Positions 38,997-51,900 of a stretch of DNA of 64,000 nucleotides are shown here, piece by piece. The stretch comes from Casuarius casuarius (lineage: Eukaryota; Chordata; Aves; Casuariiformes; Casuariidae). Where the stretch lies: assembly GCA_003342895.1 (NCBI GenBank), contig PTFA01000160.1, forward strand, positions 1,548,310 to 1,612,309, written 5' to 3'. The first letter of the stretch is position 1, and each line of letters opens with the position of its first letter. Position numbers and translations under genes: made by a program. The notes beneath the pieces are model-generated. The model was given only the letters and a program-made list of their open reading frames with translations. It had not been told where the DNA came from and did not search any database.

Positions 38997-41900
38997 TCCC
39001 CACGTGTCCGCCCCCGTGGCCAAAAGAAACACTCCTCCGACTAGGGCAATTTCACTTCGGATTAACCCTTTTGAGGAAGAAGATGTAAAACCCCAAGTCC
39101 CAAGGCAATAGAGGAAAATAGCTCCCGAGGGATTGTCCTCAATTAAATAAGCCTATTTTTAAAGGCTGAGGCAGATGAGCGAGAAACAGGACATTACACT
39201 CTCACAATACTTATCTGTAGCATTAACATTCCTCTGATATCTTCAGTTTTAAATGCTGATAACAACTTTTTTCTCAACTCTAAAATGCTGAATGCCAGAT
39301 CGATGCTGAACTTCCTTGGAAAAGTCTATGCAGAGTCTACGGCCTCTTTTTGAATTCTCCAAGACTGCAAAAAGACATCCCGCACTGGACAGTCCCCACA
39401 AAGGCCCTGGTAAAGGCTAAATCTGTATTTTTCTCCTCAAAAAGATTAAATACATTGATATTTACAAACAAAACACTGTTTTATTTAGTATACACGCAAA
39501 AGCCAAAAACTTTGCAGATGACTAGTCCTCACTGAGGCTCTCAAAAATCCCCAATTTTGCTAAATTAGAGACAACATCACTGAACGTTTCAGTCAGTGAT
39601 ATTTCTGTGGGATTCAGGATGCACAAGTTGGGGTGGGCTCTCGCCCCATTTCGCTGGGATGTCTATGGAAATATTAGTCTGTACTCAGAAACTTGAGGAC
39701 TCCAACAGCTTGAGTTTTGAATCAGCAAATTCTATTAAAGTACAAATTTTAGCCTTGTTAATGAGATCGTCCTGGCTTTCCCCCAGAACGACCAGCCTTT
39801 CAGGTGCCTATTTGCTGCAGCCCTTCTCCCTCGCCTTGGCTCTCCCCATTTCTGCATCCACCGTACAGCAGAGAAGCAGAGTGACACCGGTGGCAAAAAT
39901 AACATCCCTGGGCCGTTGGGTGAAGCACAAAATAAACCGAATACAGTACATGCCGCCGGCCCTGCTCTGGGCCCGCGAGCAACCCCCTCCTCCCCTCGTG
40001 GCAGGGTCACAGGAAGGTCCAGGCTTTTTCTACCCCAGGGGTTTCGGTGTGTCCGTCCGGGCACAGGTCGGCCCGGGAAGCGGGAGCGCCTGCCACCATC
40101 ACCCGGGCAGCGGCCGCGACGACGCGGCCTGGGGGCCGCCGGCCAAGCGCGGTGCCCGGGGCACAGTTTCCAGAATGATGCAATATCAGAAGCTTAAGAT
40201 TCAGGACTATCCTAGAGACATATAAATACAATGACCACATGTTCAATTTTTAAAGAGGAGAAGCTGAGCTCCCCCTCTTCCTTCCCACCGTGATGTCCTC
40301 AAACATCTTTAGAAAAGCAAAAAGCCCCAGGCTTTCAGGGTTTGTTTTTCTTTTTAAAGTAATTTCAATGCATTTGCTCCAAAACCATTACTGTACTGAG
40401 CAGAATTAGATTTGTTTGGGAGCTAGAAGCTCAATGAAACAAGCATTCGAGGCAAAAAAACCCTGTATTTGCAGGTTGAGAGTAAAGTCAGACAAATAAA
40501 CTCACCATCAAAACTGTTCCTTTGCTCCGAGTGAACGGGAGCAGCACTCATTCAGCATTCTGCCATAAACTTATTAGAAAGCACTGAATTACTGGGAGAA
40601 ATGCTTCCCGAGAAGCGTGCACGCGGTGCTGCCGCGGCAGACGCTGGCAGCTGCGACGCCAGCGCACATGGTAAGAAGGGCACTGCGTCTCTTACAGCCC
40701 CGACCAGCATTACTGCGAAGCCCTTCTCCAGCTTTTCATGGCAGAAACATGGATATCTTACACGATATTTGGCGGCAAAGGCTTTGCCGATCTGACGCGC
40801 AGGTACCACTCCCTTCAGAGTGACCGTACGAAGCAGCCTGCTTCCATCATCTCATCTCCCACCGAGGCGACGCACGCTTGACAGCTGCAGCAGCTAACGC
40901 TCACAGGAGGACATTGGTTTGGAAATAACCATTTAGAGGCTGAGACCGACTGGCTCACACATGACCTCAGGCAAATCATTCATCTTTACACGTGCCTCAG
41001 TTTGCCCAGACTTGAAGCTGACCAGTTTAAGTCTGTGACCTTGCAGTAACTCAAGGCTTTTGATGCGGGGGTGTGGGGGCGTCATTATTTAAGTACATTT
41101 AAGAGAACATAACTGGTGTGGCGACTTCTTGAAGAAGTTACAGACAAGTTAAAGAAATTACAAAGAGAGCCAAGTGATACAGAAGGAAAAGTGAAATAGC
41201 TTTTAAGACTACTTAACAGGTATAGCCATAAGTGATTTTAAGTCTATTTAAATTCAAGCACCTAAGACAAAGTATCTGAGAAGAGTCTACAAAGATTTGT
41301 ACACCAAAAAGACCTCCAGCAAAAACCTGCTATTGTAATTAGCATATAGGCATCTTTAACATAAGACAAATGCAAAATAGGTTGCCTTTTTATATATAAA
41401 AAAGTGCCACCAGAGAACACCTACAAGTGAGTTTTCTCCTTGTCATAGGAATATTACTAGAGCACTAGACCTCGGCTGGGAGATTTCATTAGTCTTCTTC
41501 CTCAGAAGACAGGCGCCAGACTAAGGCGAAGAATTATTAGCATCTTTTATTCTTAGCAAGAGCAGGAAGGCTCACATGGCAAATGTATAGCGAAAACAAA
41601 GGCCTGTGCTATTAACAGCCAAATGACGGACTGAGTCCTGGGGCACGGCTTAGCTCAGTCCTGTGATCCGAGCTCCGGAGCGACAGTCCCAAACGCCCAC
41701 GCTCTAAATAAAAGCTCAGGCCCCAAAATGCAGTTAATCTCGCAGGAGGCTCCCTTGGAGCCCTAGAGCTCACAGCTAGCCCTCCCATTTCGCAGCCCGA
41801 CTGCTGCGGCAAGGGAAGCAGCCACAGGGCAGAAGCAGCAGGTAAATCCTCGTACTGCAGAAACAAAACACTGCCGTGGGACAGGGCTATGCGGGAAGGG

Positions 41901-43544
41901 CAGAAGCGATGCGGGGGCACATGAGCGCACACGTGCAGGCACACGCAGCCTCCGCTCGGCGGCATTCAGGAGGGACTTGCTCCTGCTGGTGCCTGGCTGT
42001 GTGCCTCCAACAGCCAAAACACACTCATCAGGGAAAAAAAAGCCCACAAAACAGGCAAAAAACCCCTCACAGGCAACAGAGACATTTGTCTTTCAGGTTT
42101 CCAGGACTAAATGCCATTCAATAAACTAAATTTGACCTACTCATATATTTTAGCACATAGTTCTAGCGACAGCTGTCCTGTCTCGGGAAGATCCCAGCCA
42201 CATTTCTGGCCAGGGTTTTGGCTTAATTAAGATGACAGAGGAATCTGTGTCAGGTGCAGTCCTCTGCTCCCTGGAAATTAGGGCAGGTCTTTGCAAGTTT
42301 AACCCCCGCGTGATGAACTCGCATGCGGCCTCCTCTCACTTACTCAGAGCTGGACTATCTGCACAGAAAGTTTTCCACGCCCTGCACTGAGACACCCCAC
42401 ATCAGCACGGCTTTTAGGCAGAGGGCAGCACGAAGCACAGGCACACCGCTTGCAGGACGCTGGTCCTGGGAACAGCACACCTGCTTTCGCATGGTACAAC
42501 GCCAGAAGTAAAATACCGTGGTGGCCCGAAGCTTCAGCGTGTGCGTGCCCAGAGCCCAGAGCACACGGAAGCACAGAGGGGGCAGAGCCCAGGGGATCTC
42601 CAAGTGGCCTGTGCTCGGTCCGGCTTGCTAGCCGCTGCCTTGGTGCTCCAGGACTGTGGTCGCTGGAGGACTGTGACCACGAGCCAAGCGCTGTGCCCGA
42701 CACGCTGTCTGACCAAACGAGCCTCCTCGCCAACGCACCAAGGAACACGGCTCGGGGGCCAGAGCACCGCGGTTGTCCCCAGGAACCCACTCCAGCTGTG
42801 CTGGGCCGGTGCCGATCGAGCCCAGGCGGAGCTGGGCCGACCTTGCAGGCACCGTGGCAGAGTTTCAGCCCCGTGCTTCTGTGCCACTTTGCGGAACAGC
42901 TCGTAAGTCAAGCTGGGACTTGGAAACCGAGGAGGAGGGTAGAGCTAACCCCTGCGGCTTGGCAGGAGCCAGCTCGGGCACGGCTGGCCCGGCTCTAGCC
43001 GCAGCAGGCCGGCAGCTCGCAGGCATGCTCACGGGCATGCCCCGACGCTGCCTTCCAGGGCGTCCCCTGCCCAGGGCAGGGCGCGAGGCGAGGGGCAGCG
43101 CATCAAGAGCAAGAGCCATCGATGCCCAGAGAGGTCCCAGGACAGAGGCCTGCAAGTCCAGACCACGCGCTAAGGGCAGGGGGTAGGAACACGAGGCTCA
43201 CGTGGCATCTGCTCTTTGCTCCTCCCTTTGAGAAGTATCACAGAAGACATTTAAAAAACCCAACATCTGGCACAGTCTCTTGGCACCGTTTCAGTCAAGA
43301 TCACTGCCATAAAGATGCCCCTTCCTAAGGCCATCGGCTGCATTAGTAAGGACAGGCACTTCTCACGGAGGGGAAAGAGCAGGACAGCAAGTGACAGGCC
43401 TGTGTCCCCGGCACAACAGCACAGGCTTCAGGAGGTATTTCCAGGGCTGGACGGGAGCCACTCGCACTGCTGCGAACCTTCTTTGGAAATGCCAGAAAAA
43501 CTCAAAGGAAACTTCAGAAAACGCTTTATGCAAACACTCACACA

Positions 43545-43556
43545 CACACACAAAAG
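43545..43556 (+). repeat. Short CA microsatellite
   Basis: A short run of ACACACACACAC-type dinucleotides within CTCACACACACACACAAAAG; simple repeat only. Confidence 0.6.
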
Positions 43557-44809
43557 CATTATTATTTAACAGCAAATTCTTTTCTTCCCCCAGCCCCCCT
43601 GCCGCCCCGGGGGCCTCTGGCTGCCAGGCTCGCCCCGAGGAGAACGCGCTGCCCTTGGACCCACGCCGCGAGCAACGCGGCAGCTCCCAACGCCGCGCGC
43701 AAGGGCCACGCGGGATTTATGGATTCCAGCTCCCTCGTCAAAAATAAATCAAGAACTACAAGAGGGAAAGCAAAGGAATCAAAGATTTAAATTCTATTCT
43801 GACTATTTAAAGATTGAAAGAGCAACACAGCTTCAACCAGCGAAAAACGCTGAGCTCTGCAGTTCTGCATTTGTTATTTGCTCTTCTGCTCAGCAAGGGA
43901 AAGGACCCCAGTGACATTTACACGAAGAGTAACGGCAACATGAACTTGTTTCTCAGATTCAGACCCACCAGCTTGGAAACATCCAAACCTGACTGTGAAG
44001 GTTTGGGTTACAAGTCTCTTAAAACACAACATCAAAACAAAAGCACCTTTCCTTTTCTAATTACAAAGGTGCCTCGAGGCAGTTAGGGGTGAGCCATCTG
44101 CCAGGACGGAGCGAACTCCTGCTCCATCTTAGCGCTCCCGCCTGGTTCCCATTCCTGTCACAGCGCCTTTTCTCCCCGGGAACCTTCCACGCTGAGGGCA
44201 GGATGCCAGACCACACTGGTTAAGTGCTGACTGCAGCTCTGCAGTGTTTTGGGCTTCTGTCGTTGTTGCCGTGAAGAATTCAGAAGCCCTGAGAAAAAAG
44301 AGGCAGCAGCCACAGCCCGGCTCTCAGATGCATTTGTTTGTTTCTTTAAAGAGAGACTGAATTATGGGGAGAGGGAGGTTTTAAATAAGTGCATGGTATA
44401 AATAATTGCAACATCTGTTTATGATCCTGAGACAGCAATGCAACATGCCAGAATAAGACTTGAGAAGAACCAGAAAACACAAATCAAGTGAAATCCAGCA
44501 GTTCTTGCTGAGCTCTGAAATTTACTTCCTGCCTTGTTCTTAGAGAAGCTGATGAGATCATTACAGATTCCTGCCTTGCATTGGGTGGCATCAGTTATTG
44601 CGGGAGAAACAGAGGAGACTGCTAACACCCTCCTCTCTCTTTCCTTTAAGCAGATACCTTCAGGCAGGAGTGGCAGCTGGGAGGAAGTCAAATATGGAGC
44701 ATAATGTCAAGGGAAGGACTCTTCACCTCCTTGGGTTGCATGGAAAAAGCAAGCACCCCGCCATATGATAGGGGAAAGAGCCTGACACCGCTGCTGGGAG
44801 TCTGTCCAG

Positions 44810-44889
44810 AAAGGACAGGACAGCACCCGAAGGGGACAGCCGCCTCCCGAAAGGACAGGACAGCACCCGAAGGGGACAGCCGCCTCTCG
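44810..44889 (+). repeat. Two tandem copies of a 40-base unit
   Basis: The units at 44810-44849 and 44850-44889 differ at a single base (C to T eight bases from... the end of the unit, CTCCCG versus CTCTCG). Each contains the internal direct repeat GGACAG several times. The near-identity points to a recent duplication, so copy number may vary between individuals. Confidence 0.85.
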
Positions 44890-45967
44890 GCAGGGCTGCG
44901 CTGAGCACGGCGTGGCAGCAGCTCGCCAGCACAGAGCCGTTTCGGCCCGGAGAGCCGCGAGGGACGTCTCCAGCCGCCCGCTGCCTCCTCACCCAGTCTA
45001 GTCCCATCAGCAGCACCTTCCTGCGCGCACTGTGCGGTACGCAGGGGTGACCACCTGCTTCCCACACCCTCCGCACGCACCTCCTCACACCTCTGCTCTC
45101 AGCGCCTTCCCCCTCTCGAGTCACCTACCCGAGCATTCGGGACAGCCCTCGTTACCCTTCTCACCCAGATGCGGGTCAGTCTGCACTGCCCATGCCTACG
45201 CACAGCAGCTCGTGGCGGCTTGGCTCCGCAGCAGCTCCACCTGGCACCAGCCTCCCCAGACCCAAACCCTTCCGAGGGCTCCCATTGGGGCCAGGCTGGG
45301 CCCCCACCACAGTGGAAGCTCTGGGACCCTCAAAGCAGGCCTTCACGGCCAGCTTGCCCGTGGCAAAAGGACACCACCCTGAACCCCTTCCCTTGCAACA
45401 GGTCAGATCAGTATCAACAAGCACAGGGAAAAGGCATTGGATCCAAGCGTCTGCAGGCAAGTCTTTTAAGATGCTGCTGCAGCCTTTGAGGCAAAGGGCA
45501 CAGCCAAGCAAGAGGGCAGGAAAAAGGAAAGCAAACCCGGGGGGGAACAGTCATCCTGCAGTCCTCAGAAATCAGCTCGAAACGTACCTGCTCCCTCCAG
45601 CTCAGTCTGCACTCACATGAGTGAAACAAGTGTTATGAAAGCACTCACCTGCCTCATACTGAGGAAACACTCACTAATAACATGGAAACCTGTTAAGATC
45701 TCCCTGCAAAGGGTCTTCTACACCATGAGTACCAAAAGCGTGGTCACCTAGCGAGTGCAGAAAGCGTATCCAAGAATTACAGGTCCGAAGCTCAGAGCTC
45801 CCCACAGATTGTGTTTATTCTCTAGCGGAGATATTTCTTCTGCCTAGAGATACATTGATTCATGCACTGACAGCAATGCTTCGCAGCCAGAGATGAAAGC
45901 CCAGTGCCTCGGTAGAACAGAGAAAATAAAGTATTCAGCGGGCTGAGAAATTTCCACACGGGAAGGA

Positions 45968-45981
45968 GGGGGGGGGGGGGG
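45968..45981 (+). repeat. Poly(G) run of 14
   Basis: An uninterrupted run of 14 G. Such runs are rare, unstable and prone to sequencing error and quadruplex formation. Confidence 0.85.
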
Positions 45982-46452
45982 AAAAGTTGGCTTCTGTAAG
46001 CAAGGCAGTTAAATATGTACCTTAGGATAACAAGAAAACGCTTGTTTAGGGAGACCCAGCCTCCTCATTCCACACTCCCTCCTCAAAGGCGTAACAGAGC
46101 TTCAAAGAGCCGCCGGCTACGGGAGAGGCTGGATACACTGCAGGTGGATCAGATCAAGAAGATCCTGGGTTCTTATCGGCCTCTTGCAGCCACTCCAGTT
46201 ACGGTAAGCTGCCCTTACTGGTTCCCTCAGCTGAACCGGCTGCCGTAGTAGTGAGCAGCGGGAATGGGAATGCTCTGCACGCTTTTCCAGCCCAGAGTCT
46301 GAAAAGCCAGTTATTGTATTACGTTGTCAGTCACGCACCGGCCTGAGCCCGTGTTCACCCCCAAATTCAGCTATCATCCATCACGAAGATGCACACACAC
46401 ACAGGCATGGACAAACTCCAAATTCCTCCTGGGGGAGGAAAGGACGTATGTT

Positions 46453-46470
46453 CTTGGCTTCTTAGCCAAG
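46453..46470 (+). repeat. Short perfect inverted repeat, 7-base stem
   Basis: CTTGGCT, a TCTT loop and AGCCAAG form a perfect hairpin. The sequence CTTCTTAGC recurs about 40 bases later (near 46500) within a diverged direct repeat (GGACGTATG and GGACATACG). No known RNA family was recognised. Confidence 0.4.
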
Positions 46471-47938
46471 CTTCTCCCAGGACAAGAAAGGACATACGCT
46501 TCTTAGCTTGGTCCAAGCATTTGGGGCTTGGTGGGGAGACCGCAGATGGGGTCCTGGATACACCAGAGCCTCGTGGGACTAAGCGTGACACAGCCAGGGC
46601 ACTAGGTGACAATTCACGTGCGATCTGTATGCTTTGAGCGCAGCCTACAAGCTCTGAGCCAGCAAATGCAATCAGAAAGGTTACAGTGACTGGTACATTT
46701 AAAGCCACACACCAGCTGAAGCTTAAGTGGCTTGCAGGGACCCCGGGAACCAGGCAGGGCACCACAGTGACACCCACTAGCCGGTGGAGAAGGGGGAATT
46801 GCTAGATACGCTACTAGTAAGAACCCACGGCAAACAACCTCTCAGCAGCTAAACGCCTCTGATTTCTCCTGGCTATGTCGGAAAGCCGCTCTGAGGCTGA
46901 AGGCAGCGCAACTCTAACATGAAGACTGATGGCGTGCAGTGCTAGCCCCAGGATTTGTGCTGCTATCCTCCAAAGCATCGTTCTCACAACAGTAATGTTC
47001 TTTTACAGGGGCTCTCAGGTCACTTCTGAAGTCTCATTAAATCCTCTAACAGATAGCTATTTTTATTAATTTTCCCCTCTGTGAAATGAGAAAGTATGAA
47101 CACTGATAAGTAATTTGTTCTGGGCAAGAAAAAGCAGCAGCAGCTCTAGAGATCTATAAATTCAAAGTGTCTTTACCTCGTAAGCTTTCCTTAGCAGCAC
47201 CCGTCTTGCTCGAGCAAAGAATGGAGCAGAGCATATACACGTACTTATTTTAATAGCAGCAAAAAGTGTTAGGTGCTAGAGAGCTCAGCCTGTTTTCAGA
47301 AATTACTTTTCTGCAAGTTGTTTAGCCAGTCTAAGGCTGGTTCACATGAAGTCCACCATATCTGTACAAATAGAAAGATCAAGTGCCATGCTGATTCCTG
47401 GATGCCCACTGCAGCAGACCCAGACACAGGGAAGAGGAACAGACACAGTTTGTCAGAAAACCAGTGAAAATTAACTCCTGGCCATGTACAAAGGAGGGGT
47501 GAGGCAATAACTAATTCCCTGACCACTGCTATAACCGACTGCTCAGCTCATGAGCAGACACCTCTTAGCACAACCACATCACAGGAAGACACGCTGCTGC
47601 CTGACAATAAAGCTACGGAGGAGCAAAGGTGAAACAAGGGCTAGGCTGGGAAGAAAAACTGCACCGCGCTCGAGCAGAGCGGCTGGCTCAGCAGTGAAAG
47701 AACAGTCCTAGAATCAGCAGAGTCCAACAATTTCATCGTAGTTTCTGTTACAAGAGAAACAAAAAAGTGTTTTTCTCATACCCAGAAAGCAAACCAAAAC
47801 ACCCAGTCTGGAATGCAGCTGAATCTGGTAATGACTGGGTTGGGAGCTCCCTTCCCAGAGGCCTTGACCCTTCCTATGCAGCAGCTACATAGTAGCTGGT
47901 TTTAGCTTGGAAAACAGCTATGGAGACAAGGTAAGGGG

Positions 47939-47964
47939 GGTGCGTGTGTGCACACGTGCGTGTG
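47939..47964 (+). repeat. Alternating purine-pyrimidine tract
   Basis: GTGCGTGTGTGCACACGTGCG alternates purine and pyrimidine almost perfectly, which favours left-handed Z-DNA under supercoiling. It contains the palindrome TGTGCACA. Confidence 0.5.
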
Positions 47965-48618
47965 GCTTTAAGAGCTTTGGAGCCCATCAACCACTTTCAA
48001 GGTGACAATAATTATGCTACGAGAGTTTATTGTGAACAAGGGTTTAAAGGGGGACAGAGATCTCATCAGGACCCCAACAGACAGAAATGCTGCAGCAGGA
48101 GCACAAGTGTTACTAGCCCGAGAGTCCACCCAAGAGTTTGCTGGTCCTACAGCCCCAGGAAAAGCTTTAGGCAAAGCTAGAGACACAGGTGTGTCGGAAG
48201 CCAGCCTTTGCTAAATCCACACTTCACAGAGCTACTCAAGGAGCATGTATGTTGCCCACAGTCCCCTGATACACCTCTGCTCCACTCTGACCACCTCCAC
48301 ATGGTGAGCAGGAAGCTAATTCCTGTTTTGGTAGAAATCCTTCAGGGCTTAAGACAGACTATTAAAGGGTACAGAGTCAACTCCATATACTAGATTTGAA
48401 CTGCACACCTTCACTGGCCTGCAACAGGTTACGGACGTAGAGAAGACAAAGACACTCAAAAGTCTGCCAGGAGTGCCCAAATTTCAGGAGCAACTGGACA
48501 TCTCAAGTGAGCCTTTCAGACATTTGGAGGGCACAGATAAGAGGCACCTGCAATCGCCAGCCCCTCTGCAATGCCTTGGTTCTAGCTGCAAATATGCCAT
48601 AAAGACAGATAAACTTAC

Positions 48619-49151
48619 CAGGCAGCCAGGCTGTGTCTCTGCTTCTCCAGCAGACAGGTAACAGGCGTTCACTTCTGCCTCCTCCCTGTCCAGGCTGTAG
48701 CAGTCTCTCCTCAGGTCTGCCCTGCGTGACTCAAGCTGCCACCTTGGATCTGTTTCACCCTCCTCAAGCAGAGGCCTATGTTTTGGCTGAGAAAGTTCAT
48801 TAAGGACCAACACTTCACCACTGCCAAAAAGTTTGTTCTTGTTCGTGACATAGCACCTGTGCCACACACAGTCCTCTGTGAAGCTGATAACGCTGGGGTG
48901 GTGCTCCAAGACTCTCACGGGGAAAGGTGAGGAGTCATCTTCTATTGATGCACAGTTGGGTTCGTCCTTGGGATTAGGCTCACTGCACCTTGGGCAGGAA
49001 AAGCTACAAACAGCTTCATCTTCATTGTGAACTGAAGAGTATAACGTCAGAAACTCGTCCTGCTGGCCTGGAATAAAAGGCAGCTTTCTTCCGTATTCAT
49101 CGCTCTTGGTATCCATTGTCCACGAACAGAAATCACTGCCTGATGAAAAAA
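48619..49151 (-). CDS. STARD8: Candidate upstream coding exon of STARD8 (166 codons from its first ATG)
   Basis: On the minus strand an exon starts after a TTTTTTGCGTTGCCAG acceptor (or 12 bases later after CATCAG) and ends in phase 0 at CTG/GTAAGT (GT at 48618-48617). The ATG at 49116-49114 has a strong context (ACAATGG) and opens 166 codons beginning MDTKSDEYGRKLPFIPG and ending TQPGCL. The protein is acidic and hydrophilic, with a small cysteine cluster (CSFSCPRC at about 37-44). GQQDEFLTLYSS resembles, from memory, the GEDQFLSLEAS region in the N-terminal extension of long DLC1, a STARD8 paralogue. Position, strand and phase fit an alternative STARD8 start that splices to the same exon as the 30.5-kb start. 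The open frame continues past the donor to 48484, but the strong donor argues that this part is intron. It could instead belong to an unrelated gene. Confidence 0.58.
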
Positions 49152-50357
49152 CTGGCAACGCAAAAAACAACTTCAGTTAGTTCTTCCCTAGGTAGAACCA
49201 TCTAGTAGAAGGCATTTATTTTGTTTTTCCCTATTTTCTTGCTCCCTGTTTCCATTCCATTCAATTGGAAAGGGATGTTTTTATTCAAGGTATGTCCATG
49301 TTTTACTCACTGCAGCATCTGAACTCTTTTCATTTGTTTTTAACATTCCAGTACTCTATAAAGCATAGCTAGCCTAATTTTCAAAGAGGTCCACGGGTGC
49401 TTTAAAATACCTTGTATATATTGGAATAAAAAAAAAGTGGCTACAAGTTCTATAGCAGTTCCCTGTACGTGTTCTACACTAACACTTCTTGCAAAAGATG
49501 ATATGCATGCAATTTCACTAGGACCACTGTTTAGTCTATCCCCACATTTTCACTTTACATTCCTTATTTCTCTCTTAAAACAGGGCGCTCCTTTCACGAC
49601 TTTAGAATGAGCTTGTGTTTCACAGTATACTCTTTATCCTGCCAGTGTCGTGGAGCTGGGGGAATACATGGGGTTTGGAAAGGCCTCGTTGAGACATGTT
49701 TCATTTGGATGCTGTCTGAAGTTTTGTTTCATGCCAGTGCAGCATAGGAGACATTATCGTAGGCCTCACGTGATGAGCTGGGGCAATGCCTTCTACGCGT
49801 ACAAGAGACAAGTTCAGCTGAGGTAGGTATCGATTGCTCCATTTTCTCCTCTCCCATGTACAGGTAAGATTGGCAACGCTGTGTTGAGAATAGTCTCTCC
49901 CATCACAAGTCCTATGGCAAAAAGGAAGTATCAGTGCAGCAGAAGTTTGCCCAGCTGCTGTCTTCCTGAAAGAAGACTTCAATCCCTAAGGCTCTTATTG
50001 ACATTCAGTTCCCTTCCTTCATTGTAAAACACAAACAGCAGATTTATCAGAAACAGACAGCTTTGAAAGCCCAGATGTATAAATGTGCCAGGCACAGTAA
50101 GGCTGTAACTGAACAGAACTCTCCCTATTCATTTTCCTGTACAACTGAATAGCTTTGAACTCTGAAATACATGCATGCAGAGGGTGACAAGGGTCAAGGA
50201 AAATAACCAAGGTGGGAATAATGAAGCCATACTTCCCACATTGGCAAGTACACTTTTATAGCTTCTTATTCTTTCTAGTACTGAGAACAAAACCTAGAAT
50301 AAACCCTAGAAACAAGGGTTTCCTTTCTTCTGTCTCTCAAGGACATGTCCCTTGGCG

Positions 50358-50388
50358 CGCACACACACAGAGACACACACACACACCC
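50358..50388 (+). repeat. CA-rich microsatellite
   Basis: GCGCGCACACACACAGAGAC continues into a second CA run; an interrupted CA repeat of about 30 bases. Confidence 0.75.
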
Positions 50389-51828
50389 CAGCACAGCACT
50401 TCAAGTTCTGCCAAGCACTCCCTCCAAGACAAAGATGACAGCAAAGCAATGCAGTGTCCCTTAGTTTGGTCGAAAAGGGACAGCCACAGGTATATTAGCT
50501 CCCTATCACATCGTTCTCTTTTGTGATTTTATTCTATGATGTCTCCATTCAGATACCTACTTTGCTCAATGCAGTTTGCCAGGTCCAGCTTACCTTTGCT
50601 GCTCTGCAGAAAGATTCTGCCTGCCAACACTGTTCGGTGGTTTCTGAAGTGAACACCCCAACGCACACAAAACCTTTGCACGGAAGAGGAGGGCATGCAG
50701 TCTTTCCCCTAGGCTGAATAGGGACAGCATGAAGATTTAGCAATCTCAGGCTTTGCTTCAAGCTCCTGCAGCCATTTCATCAATCACCTGTCAAGAGAGC
50801 CAAAGGTCAGAAATTATGGGTTTGCTGTGACAACAGCCAGCAATCTTACCGGAAAAGTCACCTGACATTCCTCATTTTTCAATTGTTACTAAAATCATTC
50901 ATGTGCCCTAACATACAATCCAGCACACAGAATATTAGCCTTGAAAGATTAGCTTTCAGTGGAAAAGAATGCTAAATTTAAGCTTTATCCAGACAGAGTG
51001 TAATCACTAACCACTGAGCTGCATGCAAGAATGCCTTCTTTTGGGAGGAAGAATTGCATTTTCAGTGCCTGGTTGCACTGCAGCATGCAGAAGGACCCAA
51101 AGGCTAGATCCACTATACTGGACAACAGCCACACCACTATGCAGAGCTGTGGGCATGAAGAGCTGCCAGAGGCAAAACCACACTCCTGTCTGCTTGCCTG
51201 TGAAGTGGGCTGCGACCGATTCACTAACACAAACCTGCATGAGGCACCCTACGAGCCCAGAATCCCCTCCCTGAACACAGCAGCAGCATCTCAGAGGGGA
51301 TTGCAGCTTTGCCTCCTCCTGCCAGCCTGGCACCCTCGGAGTTTCCTTTGCCCAGCTGCTTTCCCAAGGAAGGGTTCAAACTGGAACCTTTCAACTTTGC
51401 CCAGGTTGTGAGCTAGCTCTGTCTGATACCAAGGGCTTCTCGGGGTTGGGGGGCAGGGGGGGGATAAAAACACCTATGCACACACCCTTTATTTCTGGGC
51501 TGTGAATTTGCATTTCATAACATTTGGACACATCAGTTAGCAAAAAAACAAAAATAATAAAAAAAGACACACAAACAACCTCCCTCCCCTAAACCTCCTA
51601 AACATGCTGGTAAAAACTGAAGCCTCCAACTCCTGGGGCCACAGAAGGTTCCCCAGATTTGCTGCTAAGAGACTTCAAGCACCACCGTGCACTGCCCCAG
51701 ATGCTCACCACCCTTGGAGCGGCTGCCGAGCCGAGAGAGGCGGGATGTTTCCAGCCCTGCTCAGGCCCAGCTGCCCCAAGCACCTTCAGCAGGTGGAGGT
51801 CCCCTCTTCCCTGCAGCACAGCTGGGGT

Positions 51829-51854
51829 CTCCTCCTCCTCCTCCTCCTCCTCCC
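51829..51854 (+). repeat. (TCC)n trinucleotide repeat
   Basis: About eight uninterrupted TCC units about 50 bases downstream, on the minus strand, of the donor ending the candidate exon at 51901. On the minus strand it reads GGA repeats, a purine tract at the beginning of the putative intron. Confidence 0.85.
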
Positions 51855-51900
51855 CACAGCAGCCCTGCCACACACCACCCTCCCGGGCTCTGCAGCTTAC

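Larger units (their letters stand above)
38997..48618. other. Non-coding stretch below the 49.1-kb exon, probable STARD8 intron
   Basis: No recognised exon. Small CpG-rich patches occur at about 40040-40160, 43590-43720 and 44880-45060. Tandem and simple repeats are listed separately. Open reading frames on both strands overlap and show no family features. Confidence 0.5.
49152..51898 (-). other. Probable STARD8 intron between the 51.9-kb and 49.1-kb exons
   Basis: No recognisable coding sequence. It contains a CA-rich microsatellite at about 50358-50388 and a G-rich run at about 51446-51464. It marks the change from AT-rich to GC-richer DNA. Confidence 0.4.

Noticed and set aside
1..48000. 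STARD8 SAM, RhoGAP and START exons
   Set aside because: Looked for characteristic coding stretches on the minus strand without success; they are assumed to lie beyond position 1, but a translated search would be needed to exclude a short exon.
48484..48618. Continuation of the 166-codon frame past the donor
   Set aside because: The strong GTAAGT donor at 48618-48617 and the change in composition after it suggest intron read-through.
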